Assembly: GCF_008705135.1 (NCBI RefSeq)
Contig: NZ_CP023694.1
Location: 2,976,001-3,040,000 of the forward strand
Reading direction: 5' to 3'
DNA: 64,000 nt
Source: Streptomyces coeruleorubidus
GTDB lineage: Bacteria; Actinomycetota; Actinomycetes; Streptomycetales; Streptomycetaceae
Below, one piece after another: positions 54,020 through 63,271 of this stretch. Under the pieces are notes generated by a model, which was given only the letters and a program-made list of their open reading frames with translations, did no database searches and was not told the origin of the DNA. How positions within the stretch are numbered: the stretch's first letter is position 1; each line of letters begins with the position of its first letter. Position numbers and translations under genes: made by a program.

Positions 54020-55570
54020 ATGGCGGGACCCGTCCTGGAAATGCGCTCGATCGTCAAGACCTTTCCCGGCGTCAAGGCGCTGTCGGACGTCACGCTGACC
54101 GTCCAGCAGGGCGAGGTCCACGCCATCTGCGGGGAGAACGGCGCCGGTAAGTCGACCTTGATGAAGGTCCTCTCCGGCGTCCACCCGCACGGCACCTACG
54201 AGGGGGACATCCTCTTCGAGGGCGAGGTCTGTGAGTTCAAGGACATCCGGGCGAGCGAGCAGCGCGGCATCGTCATCATCCACCAGGAACTGGCGCTGTC
54301 GCCGTACCTCTCCCTCGCGGAGAACATCTTCCTCGGCAATGAGCACGCCAAGGGCGGGTTCATCGACTGGAGGGAGACGCTGCGGCACGCCACCGAGCTG
54401 CTGCGGCGGGTCGGGCTCAGCGACCACCCCGACACCCGCGTCGCCGACATCGGCGTGGGCAAGCAGCAGCTCGTGGAGATCGCCAAGGCCCTGTCGAAGA
54501 AGGTGAAGCTGCTCATCCTGGATGAGCCGACCGCGGCCCTGAACGACGAGGACAGCGACAAACTCCTGGATCTCATCCTGGAGTTGAAGAAGCAGGGCAT
54601 CACCTCGATCATCATCTCCCACAAGCTCAACGAGATCCGCAAGGTCGCCGACTCGGTGACGATCCTCCGCGACGGCCAGACCATCGAGACCCTCGATGTG
54701 AAGGCCCCGGAGACCACCGAGGACCGGATCATCAGCGGCATGGTCGGCCGCGACCTGGAGCACCGCTTCCCGGAGCGGTCGCCGCACGAGCCGGAGGAGG
54801 GCGTGGCGCCCGCCCTGGAGATCCGGGACTGGACCGTGTTCCACCCGATCGACCAGCAGCGCAAGGTCGTCGACGACGTGTCCCTCCAGGTGCGGCGCGG
54901 GGAGATCGTCGGCATCGCGGGCCTGATGGGCGCCGGCCGCACCGAGCTCGCGATGAGCGTCTTCGGGCGGACGTACGGCCGGTACGCCGCCGGCTCGGTC
55001 CTCAAGGACGGCACGGAGATCCGTACGAAGTCCGTCCCCGAGGCGGTCAAGCACGGGATCGCGTACGTCACCGAGGACCGCAAGCACTACGGCCTCAACC
55101 TCATCGACACCATCAACCGGAACATCTCGCTGACCGCCCTGGGCAAGGTCGCCAAGCGCGGTGTGGTCGACGAGCACGAGGAGCGGCAGGTCGCCGAGGG
55201 CTTCCGCAAGTCCATGAACATCAAGGCGCCGACCGTCTTCGAGCCGGTGGGCAAGCTGTCCGGCGGCAACCAGCAGAAGGTCGTCCTCAGCAAGTGGATC
55301 TTCTCGGGTCCGGACGTGCTGATCCTGGACGAGCCGACGCGCGGGATCGACGTCGGTGCCAAGTACGAGATCTACACGGTCATCGACCAGCTGGCCGCCC
55401 AGGGCAAGGCGGTCGTCTTCATCTCCTCCGAGCTGCCCGAACTGCTCGGAATGTGCGACCGCATCTACACGATGGCCGCGGGGCGGCTGACCGGTGAGTT
55501 CTCGCGGGCCGAGGCCTCACAGGAATCGCTGATGCGTCAGATGACGAAGGACAAAGAGGTAACCCGATGA
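54020..55570 (+). CDS. mmsA: sugar ABC transporter ATP-binding protein (MmsA/GguA type)
   Basis: 516 residues with two fused ATPase domains. Domain 1: Walker [13 protein letters not shown] (about 36-47), Walker [12 protein letters not shown]. Domain 2: degenerate Walker [14 protein letters not shown], signature [14 protein letters not shown] and Walker [11 protein letters not shown]. This is the layout of monosaccharide importers of the Rbs/Ara/Xyl class. The ATG at 54020 has GGAAGG 9 nt upstream. It overlaps the permease start by 4 nt. Confidence 0.95.
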   Translation: MAGPVLEMRSIVKTFPGVKALSDVTLTVQQGEVHAICGENGAGKSTLMKVLSGVHPHGTYEGDILFEGEVCEFKDIRASEQRGIVIIHQELALSPYLSLAENIFLGNEHAKGGFIDWRETLRHATELLRRVGLSDHPDTRVADIGVGKQQLVEIAKALSKKVKLLILDEPTAALNDEDSDKLLDLILELKKQGITSIIISHKLNEIRKVADSVTILRDGQTIETLDVKAPETTEDRIISGMVGRDLEHRFPERSPHEPEEGVAPALEIRDWTVFHPIDQQRKVVDDVSLQVRRGEIVGIAGLMGAGRTELAMSVFGRTYGRYAAGSVLKDGTEIRTKSVPEAVKHGIAYVTEDRKHYGLNLIDTINRNISLTALGKVAKRGVVDEHEERQVAEGFRKSMNIKAPTVFEPVGKLSGGNQQKVVLSKWIFSGPDVLILDEPTRGIDVGAKYEIYTVIDQLAAQGKAVVFISSELPELLGMCDRIYTMAAGRLTGEFSRAEASQESLMRQMTKDKEVTR

Positions 55571-56811
55571 GCACGGACGTGACCGCCAAGACGCCGGCCC
55601 CCGCGCCGCCCGGCAAGGGAGGGGCGGCCACCGGCGACGGACTCCTGCAACTGGTGCTGGACGGCATGCGCCGCAACATGCGGCAGTACGGCATGCTGAT
55701 CGCGCTGGGTCTGATCGTGGTGCTGTTCGCCGTGTGGACCGATGGCGACCTGCTGCTGCCGCGCAACGTCTCCAACCTGGTCCTCCAGAACAGCTACATC
55801 CTGATCCTCGCGATCGGCATGATGCTGGTCATCATCGCGGGCCACATCGACCTGTCGGTCGGCTCGCTGACGGCGTTCGTCGGGTCGATGGCCGCCGTGT
55901 TCATGGTCAAACAAGACATACCGTGGCCGCTGGCCGTGGTGCTGTGCCTGGCGGTGGGAGCGGCCGCGGGTGCCGTCCAAGGGTTCTTCATCGCGTACGG
56001 CGGCATACCGTCGTTCATCGTGACCCTGGCGGGCATGCTGATCTTCCGCGGTCTGACCGAGATCTTCCTGGAGGGTCAGACCCTCGGCCCGTTCCCGGAG
56101 GGCCTCCAGAAGGCCGCCAACGGCTTCCTGCCCGAGGTCGGCCCGAACACCAACTACCACAACCTCACGCTGCTGCTGGGCTTCGCGATGATCGCTCTGG
56201 TGATCTTCCAGGAGGTCCGTGACCGCAGGCGGCAGCAGGAGTTCGACCTGGACGTCCCGCCCGCCAAGCTGTTCCTGCTGAAGCTGGTCGCGATCTCCGC
56301 CGCCGTGCTGACGCTGACCATGCTGCTGGCCAGCTACAAGGGCGCCCCGATCGTGCTGCTCGTCCTGGGCGTGCTGCTCGTCGGCTTCGGCTACGTGATG
56401 CGCAACGCGATCGTCGGCCGCCACATCTACGCGATCGGCGGCAACCTCCCGGCGGCCAAGCTGTCGGGTGTGAAGGACAAGAAGGTCACCTTCCTGGTCT
56501 TCCTGAACATGGGCATGCTCGCGGCCCTGGCGGGTCTGGTCTTCGCCGCCCGCTTCAACGCGGCCTCTCCCAAGGCCGGCCTCAACTTCGAGCTGGAGGC
56601 CATCGCGGCCTCGTTCATCGGCGGCGCGTCGATGAGCGGCGGTGTCGGCACCGTCCTCGGCGCGATCATCGGTGGCCTGGTCCTGGGCGTGCTGAACAAC
56701 GGTATGAACCTCGTCGGCATCGGCACCGACTGGCAGCAGGTCATCAAGGGCCTGGTGCTGCTGGCGGCGGTCGGGTTCGACGTGTGGAACAAGCGCAAGG
56801 TCGGTTCGTAA
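55567..56811 (+). CDS. mmsB: sugar ABC transporter permease (MmsB/GguB type)
   Basis: 414 residues with about ten to eleven membrane segments, of the CUT2 class: [27 protein letters not shown] near 80-105 is the family signature, and [21 protein letters not shown] (read [13 protein letters not shown]) near 335 is the conserved late loop. A hydrophilic loop [18 protein letters not shown] lies at about 218-235. It forms the membrane channel with the ATPase at 54020 and the ChvE-like receptor. Start ATG overlaps the previous stop (ATGA). A hairpin terminator follows. Confidence 0.95.
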   Translation: MSTDVTAKTPAPAPPGKGGAATGDGLLQLVLDGMRRNMRQYGMLIALGLIVVLFAVWTDGDLLLPRNVSNLVLQNSYILILAIGMMLVIIAGHIDLSVGSLTAFVGSMAAVFMVKQDIPWPLAVVLCLAVGAAAGAVQGFFIAYGGIPSFIVTLAGMLIFRGLTEIFLEGQTLGPFPEGLQKAANGFLPEVGPNTNYHNLTLLLGFAMIALVIFQEVRDRRRQQEFDLDVPPAKLFLLKLVAISAAVLTLTMLLASYKGAPIVLLVLGVLLVGFGYVMRNAIVGRHIYAIGGNLPAAKLSGVKDKKVTFLVFLNMGMLAALAGLVFAARFNAASPKAGLNFELEAIAASFIGGASMSGGVGTVLGAIIGGLVLGVLNNGMNLVGIGTDWQQVIKGLVLLAAVGFDVWNKRKVGS

Positions 56812-56816
56812 GTCGG

Positions 56817-56852
56817 ACCGGGGCCCCGCCGGAAGGCGGGGCTCCGGTCTTT
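56817..56852 (+). terminator. terminator after the importer genes
   Basis: ACCGGGGCCCCGCC (56817-56830) pairs with 56835-56848 with one mismatch and a GGAA loop; CTTT follows. It lies between the permease and the epimerase and probably reduces epimerase expression. Confidence 0.82.
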
Positions 56853-56885
56853 CCCACGCAGTTTCCCAATGAAGCGGAGCCGCAC

Positions 56886-58034
56886 ATGGAATTGAACAGA
56901 CGCACGGTTATCGCGGGAGCCGCGGCGGCGGGTATAGCCGCCACCACACTCGGCGGCACGGCGCACGCCACGGGAGGCAGGAAGCCGGTGAAGAAGCTCT
57001 TCGGCAAGCTCGCCGACGGCACCAAGGTCTACATCTGGTCGCTGGAGAACGGCGGCACCCGCCTGAAGGTGCTCTCCTACGGCGGCATCGTCCAGTCGCT
57101 GGAGATCCCCGACCGCCGCGGCCGCTACGCCAACGTCTCCGCGGGCTTCGACAACATCGAGGACTACGTCGCCGAGAGTCCGTACTTCGGCGCGCTGATC
57201 GGCCGCTACGGCAACCGCATCGGCCAGGGCAAGTTCACCCTCGACGGCAAGAACTACCAGCTCTCCGTCAACGACGGCGAGCAGAGCCTGCACGGCGGCG
57301 CAAAGGGCTTCGACAAGCGCGTGTGGGACATCGAGCCGTTCACCAAGGGCTCCGACGTCGGCCTGCACCTGTACTACACGAGCGTCGACGGCGAGATGGG
57401 CTACCCGGGCACGCTCAAGACGAAGGTGACGTACACCCTCACCAAGCACGGCGACTGGCGCGTCGACTACGAGGCCACCACGGACAAGGCCACCGTCGTC
57501 AACCTCACCAGCCATGTCTACTTCAACCTGGCCGGCGAGGGCAGCGGCACGATCGAGGACCACGAGCTCCAGATCGCGGCCTCCCGCTACACGCCCACCG
57601 ACTCGGGCCTGATCCCCACGGGCGAGCTGGCCAAGGTCGCGGGCACCCCCTTCGACTTCCGCAAGGCCAAGCCGATCGGCCGGGACATCCGCGTCTCCCA
57701 CCCGCAGCTGGTGACCGCCAAGGGCTTCGACCACAACTGGGTCCTCGACAAGGGCATCACCGCCCGCCCCGAGCACATCGCCACCCTGCGCGACCCGGCC
57801 TCCGGCCGCACGATGAAGATCGCCACGAACGAGCCGGGCCTGCAGTTCTACTCCGGCAACTTCCTCGACGGCACGCTCACCGGCCCGTCCGGCCGCACCT
57901 ACCGGCAGGGCGACGCGCTCTGCCTGGAGACGCAGCACTTCCCGGACTCGCCGAACAAGCCGTCGTTCCCGTCGACCGTGCTGCGGCCCGGGCAGACGTA
58001 CCGCACGACGACGGTCCACACGTTCGGCTGCTGA
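56886..58034 (+). CDS. Tat-exported aldose 1-epimerase
   Basis: 382 residues. N-terminal LNRRTVIAGAAAAGIAATTLGG is a twin-arginine signal with the pair at residues 5-6. The galactose-mutarotase body has GNRIGQGKFTLDGKNYQL, VNDGEQSLHGG, with the catalytic His in SHVYFNLAGEG and Glu in TNEPGLQFYSGNF. It interconverts anomers of aldoses outside the cell, which helps supply the importer's preferred form. The ATG at 56886 lies after the terminator; a longer frame from 56784 would read through the permease end. AAGCGGAG lies 7 nt upstream. Confidence 0.93.
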   Translation: MELNRRTVIAGAAAAGIAATTLGGTAHATGGRKPVKKLFGKLADGTKVYIWSLENGGTRLKVLSYGGIVQSLEIPDRRGRYANVSAGFDNIEDYVAESPYFGALIGRYGNRIGQGKFTLDGKNYQLSVNDGEQSLHGGAKGFDKRVWDIEPFTKGSDVGLHLYYTSVDGEMGYPGTLKTKVTYTLTKHGDWRVDYEATTDKATVVNLTSHVYFNLAGEGSGTIEDHELQIAASRYTPTDSGLIPTGELAKVAGTPFDFRKAKPIGRDIRVSHPQLVTAKGFDHNWVLDKGITARPEHIATLRDPASGRTMKIATNEPGLQFYSGNFLDGTLTGPSGRTYRQGDALCLETQHFPDSPNKPSFPSTVLRPGQTYRTTTVHTFGC

Positions 58035-58121
58035 CCTGCTGCCGGCCGGTCGCTGACCGTCTTCACAGGTGGCACACAATTTTCTGAGGGAAACCTCAGT
58101 GGTTGAACAGCGCCACCGAAG

Positions 58122-58214
58122 CCTCCGTATGTAAGGGCGGCCCGCGCTCCCCCGCGCGGGCCGCCCTTAAACGTCGGGTCCGGCCGTCCCCAACGGACCC
58201 GCCCTATACGGAGG
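58122..58214 (+). promoter_or_regulatory. leader with alternative structures before the aminotransferase gene
   Basis: CCTCCGTAT (58122-58130) and AGGGCGG (58134-58140) are complementary to 58206-58214 and 58199-58205, a 16-bp discontinuous helix that would bury the GGAGG ribosome site (58210-58214). The left part also belongs to the terminator hairpin at 58133-58168, so only one of the two can form. A small CTGAGG-GAAA-CCTCAG stem-loop lies at 58084-58099. Confidence 0.5.
58133..58168 (+). terminator. 15-bp perfect hairpin, terminator-like
   Basis: AAGGGCGGCCCGCGC (58133-58147) pairs with 58154-58168 around TCCCCC. It lies 99 nt after the epimerase stop and 50 nt before the aminotransferase start, so it terminates the sugar unit or attenuates the next gene. 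Confidence 0.8.
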
Positions 58215-58218
58215 TTCC

Positions 58219-59958
58219 ATGGCCGACAACGTCACGTCGCTGTTCCGCAGCACCGCGGCGCACAGCCCGTCGATGGCGGCGTTGACACGTGAGGGCGGCG
58301 ACGGCGCCGGGCCGGTGGACTTCTGTATCCCGTGCAACCCGTACTTCCCCACCCCGGCCATGTTCGACGACATGTCGGCCAGACTGCGCGACATCATCAC
58401 GTACTACCCGAGCAGCGCCGACACCATCACGGCCGAGCTGTGCAGCCTGCTCCAACTGCCGCCGCAGTGCGTTGCGATGGGCAACGGCTCCACCGAGCTC
58501 ATCACCTGGATCGACCACCTGCTCGTCCGCGAGTCCCTCGCCATCCCCGTCCCCACCTTCGGCCGCTGGACCGACCAGCCCATGGAGACCGGCAAGCGGG
58601 TCGACATGTTCCCGCTCCAGGAGTCCAGCGGCTTCGCCCTCGACCTCGCGCAGTACGCCGAGTTCATCCGCGCCCGGGGCACGCGCGTCGCCGTCATCTG
58701 CAACCCCAACAACCCCGACGGCGGTTTCCTGCACAAGCACGCCATCGTCCAGTTCATGGACGCGATGGCCGATCTCGACCTGATCGTCATCGACGAGTCG
58801 TTCCTGGAGTTCGCGGACGCCGAGGCCGAACCGTCCGTCGTCCAGGAGGCGATGCTGCGGCCCAACGTCATCGTGCTGCGCAGCCTCGGCAAGAACTTCG
58901 GCCTGCACGGCATCCGCTTCGGCTACCTGGTCGCCAACCCGGCGCTCGCCGGGCGGGTGCGGTCGATGCTCCCGAAGTGGAACCTCAACTCCTTCGCCGA
59001 GCATGTCGTCTTCATGCTCAAGGAGCACGGTTCCGAGTACGCGCAGAGCCTCCAGCAGGTGCGGCGCGACCGCCTCGACATGGCCAGCCAGCTCTCCTCC
59101 CTGCCCGGGCTCACGGTCTACCCGTCGCAGGGCAACTTCCTCTTCGTGCGCCTCCCCGTGGGCGCCGAGGGCACCGTGGTCCGGGACCGCATGCTCACCG
59201 AGCACCGGATCCTGGTCCGCGAGTGCGGAAACAAGATCGGTTCGTCCAGCCGCTTCCTGCGTCTCGTGGTGCGCCCCCAGGTGGACGTGCGTCGCCTGGT
59301 GTCCGGCCTGGAACAGGTGCTCTACGGGACGTCCAGGAGGGGAGCCGCCGTACCCGAGCTGGGCAATGGGACCAGCTACAGCTCGGGTACGGCGGCAGTG
59401 GACCGTCTGGTGAGCGAGACCAACGGATCCGGCATGCGGGGCCTTGCCGCGCAGGCCGTCGGTGCGGGTGGCCCGGGGCCGTCGGCCCCGGGCACCGGTA
59501 CCGGCATGCCGATGCCGGCGGCTGCGCAGCTTGGGCAGGTCGGGCAGGTTGGGCAGGTTGGGCAGGTCGGGCAGATGGGTCACGTCGGGCAGATGGGGCA
59601 GCAGCAGATGCCGCAGGCTGTGCCCCAACCTGTCCCTCAGCCGGTGCCGCAGGCCGTGCCGCAGCCGGCGCCCCAGCCCATGCCGCAGCCGGCGCCGCAG
59701 CCCATGGCCGCGCCGTCGCCGCCGCTGGCGCCTGCGGCGCAGGCACCGGTTCCCGCCCCGGCACCGGCCCCCATGCCCACGCCTGTGCCTGCGCCTGTGC
59801 CTGCCGCTACCGGGCCCACCCCGCCGGGTGTTCCCGCGCGGGGCGGGTTGACCGCCGCGCAGGTCAGGGGGACGAACGGGTTGTCGCCCGCGCCGGCTAC
59901 GGGGTGGCCGGGGGCGCAGGCGTGGCCCAACGCGGCGGGGATGGGGCAGGCCGGGTAG
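58219..59958 (+). CDS. PLP aminotransferase (histidinol-phosphate-like) with long Gln/Pro tail
   Basis: 579 residues. Residues 1-375 are a fold-type I class I/II aminotransferase: AMGNGSTELI, ICNPNNPDGG with the PLP Asn, VIDESFLEFAD with the PLP Asp, and SLGKNFGLHGIRFGYL with the PLP Lys (about 221). This resembles HisC/CobD-type enzymes. The tail (about 400-579) is low-complexity: a run of GQVGQVGQVGQM, then repeats of PQPVPQ and PAPAP, not seen in metabolic HisC. Its role may be localisation or binding (inference). GGAGG lies 4 nt before the ATG and can be hidden by the leader helix. Confidence 0.85.
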   Translation: MADNVTSLFRSTAAHSPSMAALTREGGDGAGPVDFCIPCNPYFPTPAMFDDMSARLRDIITYYPSSADTITAELCSLLQLPPQCVAMGNGSTELITWIDHLLVRESLAIPVPTFGRWTDQPMETGKRVDMFPLQESSGFALDLAQYAEFIRARGTRVAVICNPNNPDGGFLHKHAIVQFMDAMADLDLIVIDESFLEFADAEAEPSVVQEAMLRPNVIVLRSLGKNFGLHGIRFGYLVANPALAGRVRSMLPKWNLNSFAEHVVFMLKEHGSEYAQSLQQVRRDRLDMASQLSSLPGLTVYPSQGNFLFVRLPVGAEGTVVRDRMLTEHRILVRECGNKIGSSSRFLRLVVRPQVDVRRLVSGLEQVLYGTSRRGAAVPELGNGTSYSSGTAAVDRLVSETNGSGMRGLAAQAVGAGGPGPSAPGTGTGMPMPAAAQLGQVGQVGQVGQVGQMGHVGQMGQQQMPQAVPQPVPQPVPQAVPQPAPQPMPQPAPQPMAAPSPPLAPAAQAPVPAPAPAPMPTPVPAPVPAATGPTPPGVPARGGLTAAQVRGTNGLSPAPATGWPGAQAWPNAAGMGQAG

Positions 59959-59990
59959 CGCGTTCTCGTCGTAGGTGGATTCTGTAGGTG

Positions 59991-60039
59991 GGCGGGTGCG
60001 GGTTCGTTGTGGTTGATCGCGCAGTTCCCCGCGCCCCTA
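59991..60039 (+). repeat. Streptomyces palindromic element, copy E
   Basis: GGCGGGTGCGGGTTCGTTGT and TCGCGCAGTTCCCCGCGCCC. Same core and same orientation as C and D, again between convergent genes. Confidence 0.87.
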
Positions 60040-60047
60040 AGGACGTC

Positions 60048-61487
60048 TCACTGAACCGGGTTCAGCCTCCACTGTTGGCAGTTGTTGTTGAGCCACGACC
60101 ACTGGCGTACATCTGCGCTGTCCGCCGTCGAGCAGTTGGCCACGTCGGCCACCTTGCCGGTGGCCTGGTTGGTGATGCGGACGTAACCGCTGTCGGTGGC
60201 TATGAACCGGGACCGCTGGCAGGTGTTGTTCAGCCAGGACCACTGGCGCAGGTCGGCGCCGTCGGCGGACGAGCAGTCGGCTGTGTCGAGGACCTTGCCG
60301 GTGGCGACGTTCACCAGGCGGTGGGTGTCGTCCCCGAGGTCCTCCAGCCGCCAGCGCTGGTTGGCGCCCCCGTTGCAGGCGTACTGCTGCACGTTGGCAC
60401 CGTCGGCGGACGAACTCCCCGCGACCTCCAGGCACTTGCTGCTGTTGCGGTTGGAGACGGTGTAGGTCGTGGCGGCGGACGCCGGTTCGCCGGACGGCCC
60501 GGGCATGCTCGCCCCGAGCCGGACGGGCGTGCCGAGGTTCGGGGTGCCGTCGGAGTTCCAGGTGAGCTTCTGGGCCCGGGTCGTACGGCCGTTGTCGCAG
60601 CCCTCGGAGGCGGAGTCGTTGGCGTGGTAGACGATCCAGTTCTCGCGGCCGTCCGGTGAGGTGAAGAAGCCATTGTGACCTGGCCCGTACACCCCGTTCG
60701 CGTCACTGCGCTGGAAGACGGGCGTGGACTTCTTCGTCCAGGAGGAGGCGGACAGCGGATTGGAGCCGGTGAGCTCCAGTTGCCCGAGTTTGTAGTCGGG
60801 CGTCCAGCAGCCGCTCGCCGAGTAGATCAGGAAGGTCCGGCCGCCGCGTTGCAGCACCTCCGCGCCCTCGTTGACGGTGCCGCCCTGCCGTTCCCAGGCG
60901 TGCGTCGGCGTCGAGATCGTCGAGTAGGAGCCGCTGACGGTGTACGGGTTGGACATCGGCGCGATGACGAGGTTCTGCGTCCCGCCGGTGATCGCGCTGC
61001 CCAGCATGTACAGCCGGCCGCCCACGTTCATCAGGCTCGGGTCCAGCATCCAGGCGGAGTTGAGCTGCCCCTTGTAGGTGTAGGGGCCCATGGGGTCGGA
61101 CCCGGCGCTCTCCAGCACATGACTGCGCTGCGTGGGGTTGTAGTCGGACGCGTTCTGCCCGGCGACGTAGTACAGGTACCAGCGGCCATTGACGAAGTGC
61201 AGCTCCGGTGCCCAGATGTTGCAGCACCGGGAGGCGGCGTCGCCCTTCCACACCTGGACGCTGGGGGCGGTGGAGAGCCCGGCGAGGGTGGCGGACTTGC
61301 GGATGGTGATGACGTCGGTCCAACTCGTCGTCACCAGGTAGTAGTTGCCGTCGTGGTACGAGATCCAGGGGTCGGCGCCCTTGACGGACTTGACCGGGTT
61401 GGCGAAGGAGGCGGCGCTCGCGGTGGGCTGGCCGAGAGTGAGGGCGAGCAGCAGGACGGCCAGCAGGGTCAGTAGGCGACGGGCCAT
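60048..61487 (-). CDS. secreted GH43 arabinofuranosidase/arabinanase with ricin-type CBM13
   Basis: 479 residues. Signal peptide RRLLTLLAVLLLALTLGQPTASA. The GH43 five-bladed propeller occupies about 30-325, with Asp in VKGADPWISYH (base), Asp in WMLDPSLMN and Glu in TVNEGAEVLQ (acid). A CBM13/ricin domain (about 345-479) has three repeats (QQYACNGGANQRWRL, LRQWSWLNNTCQRSRF, VRQWSWLNNNCQQWRL); the second lacks the usual W in QxW. It should remove arabinose from arabinan in plant debris. It starts inside the end of the upstream GH43 gene (19-nt overlap), so the pair is co-translated. Confidence 0.92.
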   Translation of the reverse strand: MARRLLTLLAVLLLALTLGQPTASAASFANPVKSVKGADPWISYHDGNYYLVTTSWTDVITIRKSATLAGLSTAPSVQVWKGDAASRCCNIWAPELHFVNGRWYLYYVAGQNASDYNPTQRSHVLESAGSDPMGPYTYKGQLNSAWMLDPSLMNVGGRLYMLGSAITGGTQNLVIAPMSNPYTVSGSYSTISTPTHAWERQGGTVNEGAEVLQRGGRTFLIYSASGCWTPDYKLGQLELTGSNPLSASSWTKKSTPVFQRSDANGVYGPGHNGFFTSPDGRENWIVYHANDSASEGCDNGRTTRAQKLTWNSDGTPNLGTPVRLGASMPGPSGEPASAATTYTVSNRNSSKCLEVAGSSSADGANVQQYACNGGANQRWRLEDLGDDTHRLVNVATGKVLDTADCSSADGADLRQWSWLNNTCQRSRFIATDSGYVRITNQATGKVADVANCSTADSADVRQWSWLNNNCQQWRLNPVQ

Positions 61488-62449
61488 CCGCTGCTCCAGT
61501 TCAGGAGGTTGACGCCGAGCTTGGGCGTGCCGTTGTCGTTGCCGTCGTAGTAGTGGTAGACGATCAGGTCGCCGTCGGCGTCGTTCATGATCGACTGGCC
61601 GCCCGGGCCGATGACGCTGCCGTGCGACTCCAGGACGGGCGTGCCGCCGTTGTTCCGCAGGTCGACGCCGTTCTTGTCGCGGTACGGCCCGGTGACACTG
61701 GACGCCCGGCCGACCTTGACCTTGTACGTCGAGCTGGTGCCGGCGCAGCAGGTGTCGTAGGAGGCGAAGAGGTAGTAGTACCCGCCCCGCTTCACGATGA
61801 AGGGCGCCTCGACGGCCTTCGTCCCGGTGGGGCGGGAGGCGAGCGAGTAGCGGGTGGTGTTGGAGGAGAGCTGCTTCCCGGTGGACGGATTGATCTGGAT
61901 CATCTTGATCCCGGTCCACCAACTGCCGAAGGACAGCCACCACTTGCCGTCGTCGTTCACGAAGAGGTTCGGGTCGATGGCGTTGAAGTCGCTGGAGGAG
62001 TTCGACGTGTAGACCGTGCCCTGGTCGGTCCAGCTGCCCGGCTGCCCGGTACTGGAGGTCGCGAGGCCGATGGCGGAGGTGTTCGAGCCGAACTTCGAGA
62101 CGGAGTAGTACATCAGGTACTTGCCGCCGTGGTACGAGATGTCCGGCGCCCAGGCCTCCGGCACGGAGGAGTAGTTCCGCCACCAGCCGGGCCTGCTGGA
62201 GAAGGCGTCACCGCCGTTCCGGAAGGCCGTGCGGTCGCCGGACGTCTTGCTCGCGATGCCCCCGCCGGTGGCGTAGAGCAGGTACTGACCGGACGAAGTG
62301 CGGATCATCGACGGGTCGTGGGTGACGATGTCGCCGGTGACCCGGCCGGGGTTGGGGTACGCCGACGCCGCACTCGGCATCAGGGCGAGCAGTACGGCGG
62401 TGGGGAGGGCGAGCAGGGCGGTTCTCTTGCGCAGGATGGAGCGGCTCAT
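61469..62449 (-). CDS. secreted GH43 endo-arabinanase
   Basis: 326 residues. Signal peptide SILRKRTALLALPTAVLLALMPSAASA. GH43 catalytic residues: Asp in IVTHDPSMIR, Asp in SDFNAIDPNLFV, Glu in TKAVEAPFIVKRGGYYYLF. Architecture and the EAWAPDISYHGGKYLMYYS stretch fit arabinan endo-1,5-alpha-L-arabinanase. AGGAGGACC lies 4 nt before the ATG. First of the two-gene arabinanase operon; three TTCGAA-type motifs lie in the promoter region. Confidence 0.93.
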   Translation of the reverse strand: MSRSILRKRTALLALPTAVLLALMPSAASAYPNPGRVTGDIVTHDPSMIRTSSGQYLLYATGGGIASKTSGDRTAFRNGGDAFSSRPGWWRNYSSVPEAWAPDISYHGGKYLMYYSVSKFGSNTSAIGLATSSTGQPGSWTDQGTVYTSNSSSDFNAIDPNLFVNDDGKWWLSFGSWWTGIKMIQINPSTGKQLSSNTTRYSLASRPTGTKAVEAPFIVKRGGYYYLFASYDTCCAGTSSTYKVKVGRASSVTGPYRDKNGVDLRNNGGTPVLESHGSVIGPGGQSIMNDADGDLIVYHYYDGNDNGTPKLGVNLLNWSSGWPVAY

Positions 62450-62486
62450 ACGGTCCTCCTTGCGGTGGGGGTGACGGCTGCTCGAC

Positions 62487-62532
62487 ATTTCGAACAACGA
62501 TCGCAAGTTCGAACGGACCGTAGAATCGAACC
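62487..62532. promoter_or_regulatory. TTCGAA motif cluster before the arabinanase operon
   Basis: ATTTCGAAC (62487-62495), GTTCGAAC (62507-62514, a perfect palindrome) and AATCGAACC (62524-62532), spaced about 20 bp. The first is identical to motifs at 49319 and 52714. Confidence 0.62.
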
Positions 62533-62617
62533 TCTTGCGCGTCAATGGTTCGCGCAGCAACAACTGTGAGCGGCACGGGAGATCCGTTGTGGGTGGGCCC
62601 TGGTTATCGTCCAGGTC

Positions 62618-63170
62618 ATGACCTCCAGGGATCCCCTGCTCGATCTGATCCAGAACACGTCGGACATCCGTGGCCTGCTGCGGGCATCCTTCGGGTTCGA
62701 CATCGGGCGGAAGCAGTGCGGTGACGGCTTGAGGCTTGCCTCGGGTGCACCGCTGGAGGCGATCGCAGGGGATTTTGCCGGTGGGGCGTTCTTCCTGTGC
62801 GCTGAGGAAGGCGGCCGTCGGCCGGTGGTGTTCGCGAACTCCGAGGGGGAAGGCGGGCTGCTCGCCGACAACCTGGCGGGTGCACTGGAAATCATCATCG
62901 GACTGGCATGGCAGGACTGCCTCAGCTTTTCGCGCGGCGGCGATGTGAAGGTCATGCAGATCTCCGCCCGGCATCTCGAAAGGTACCTGGCCAGGGACAA
63001 TCCGAACATCGCCGAGGAGCGTGCTCGCGTGGCCGCGGCCCTGTCGCTGCGCGTCCTGCCTGTCGCCGACTCGTCATCCGCCTGCGTGCGGCGGCATCGA
63101 GGACCGAACCTGTCTATGTGGTGACCACCGAGGGCGCCCGCTCCATAGGAACGGACCACCGCATCGAGGC
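62618..63170 (+). pseudogene. SMI1/KNR4-like gene with frameshift
   Basis: The first 150 codons (to about 63070) read as a SMI1/KNR4-like (SUKH-type) protein: LIQNTSDIRGLLRASFGFDIG, LRLASGAPLEAIAGDFAGGAFFLC, NSEGEGGLLADNLAGALEIIIGLAWQDCLSFS. After VLPVAD the frame goes to an unrelated stop at 63124, whereas the next frame continues LVIRLRAAASRTEPVYVVTTEG, the sequence expected. Loss of one C near 63070 explains this. SUKH proteins are often immunity proteins to nuclease toxins; no toxin gene is visible here. Coordinates of the true end are uncertain. Confidence 0.65.
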
Positions 63171-63271
63171 GCCAGAACGTCAGTCCTCGTCCACCAAGCC
63201 GATGTCCTCAGGAAGGGAACGCATCGACCGCTGCCTCACCGGGTCGGTCTCTGACTCGGCAGCTGCCTGGA

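Noticed and set aside
59520..59620. Tandem repeat array as a non-coding element
   Set aside because: The GGGCAGGT-type units are in frame within the aminotransferase tail.
60048..62183. Single 711-codon frame covering both GH43 genes
   Set aside because: Its first 230 residues are an out-of-frame Arg/His-rich reading of the endo-arabinanase; the true start at 61487 has a signal peptide and a ribosome site.
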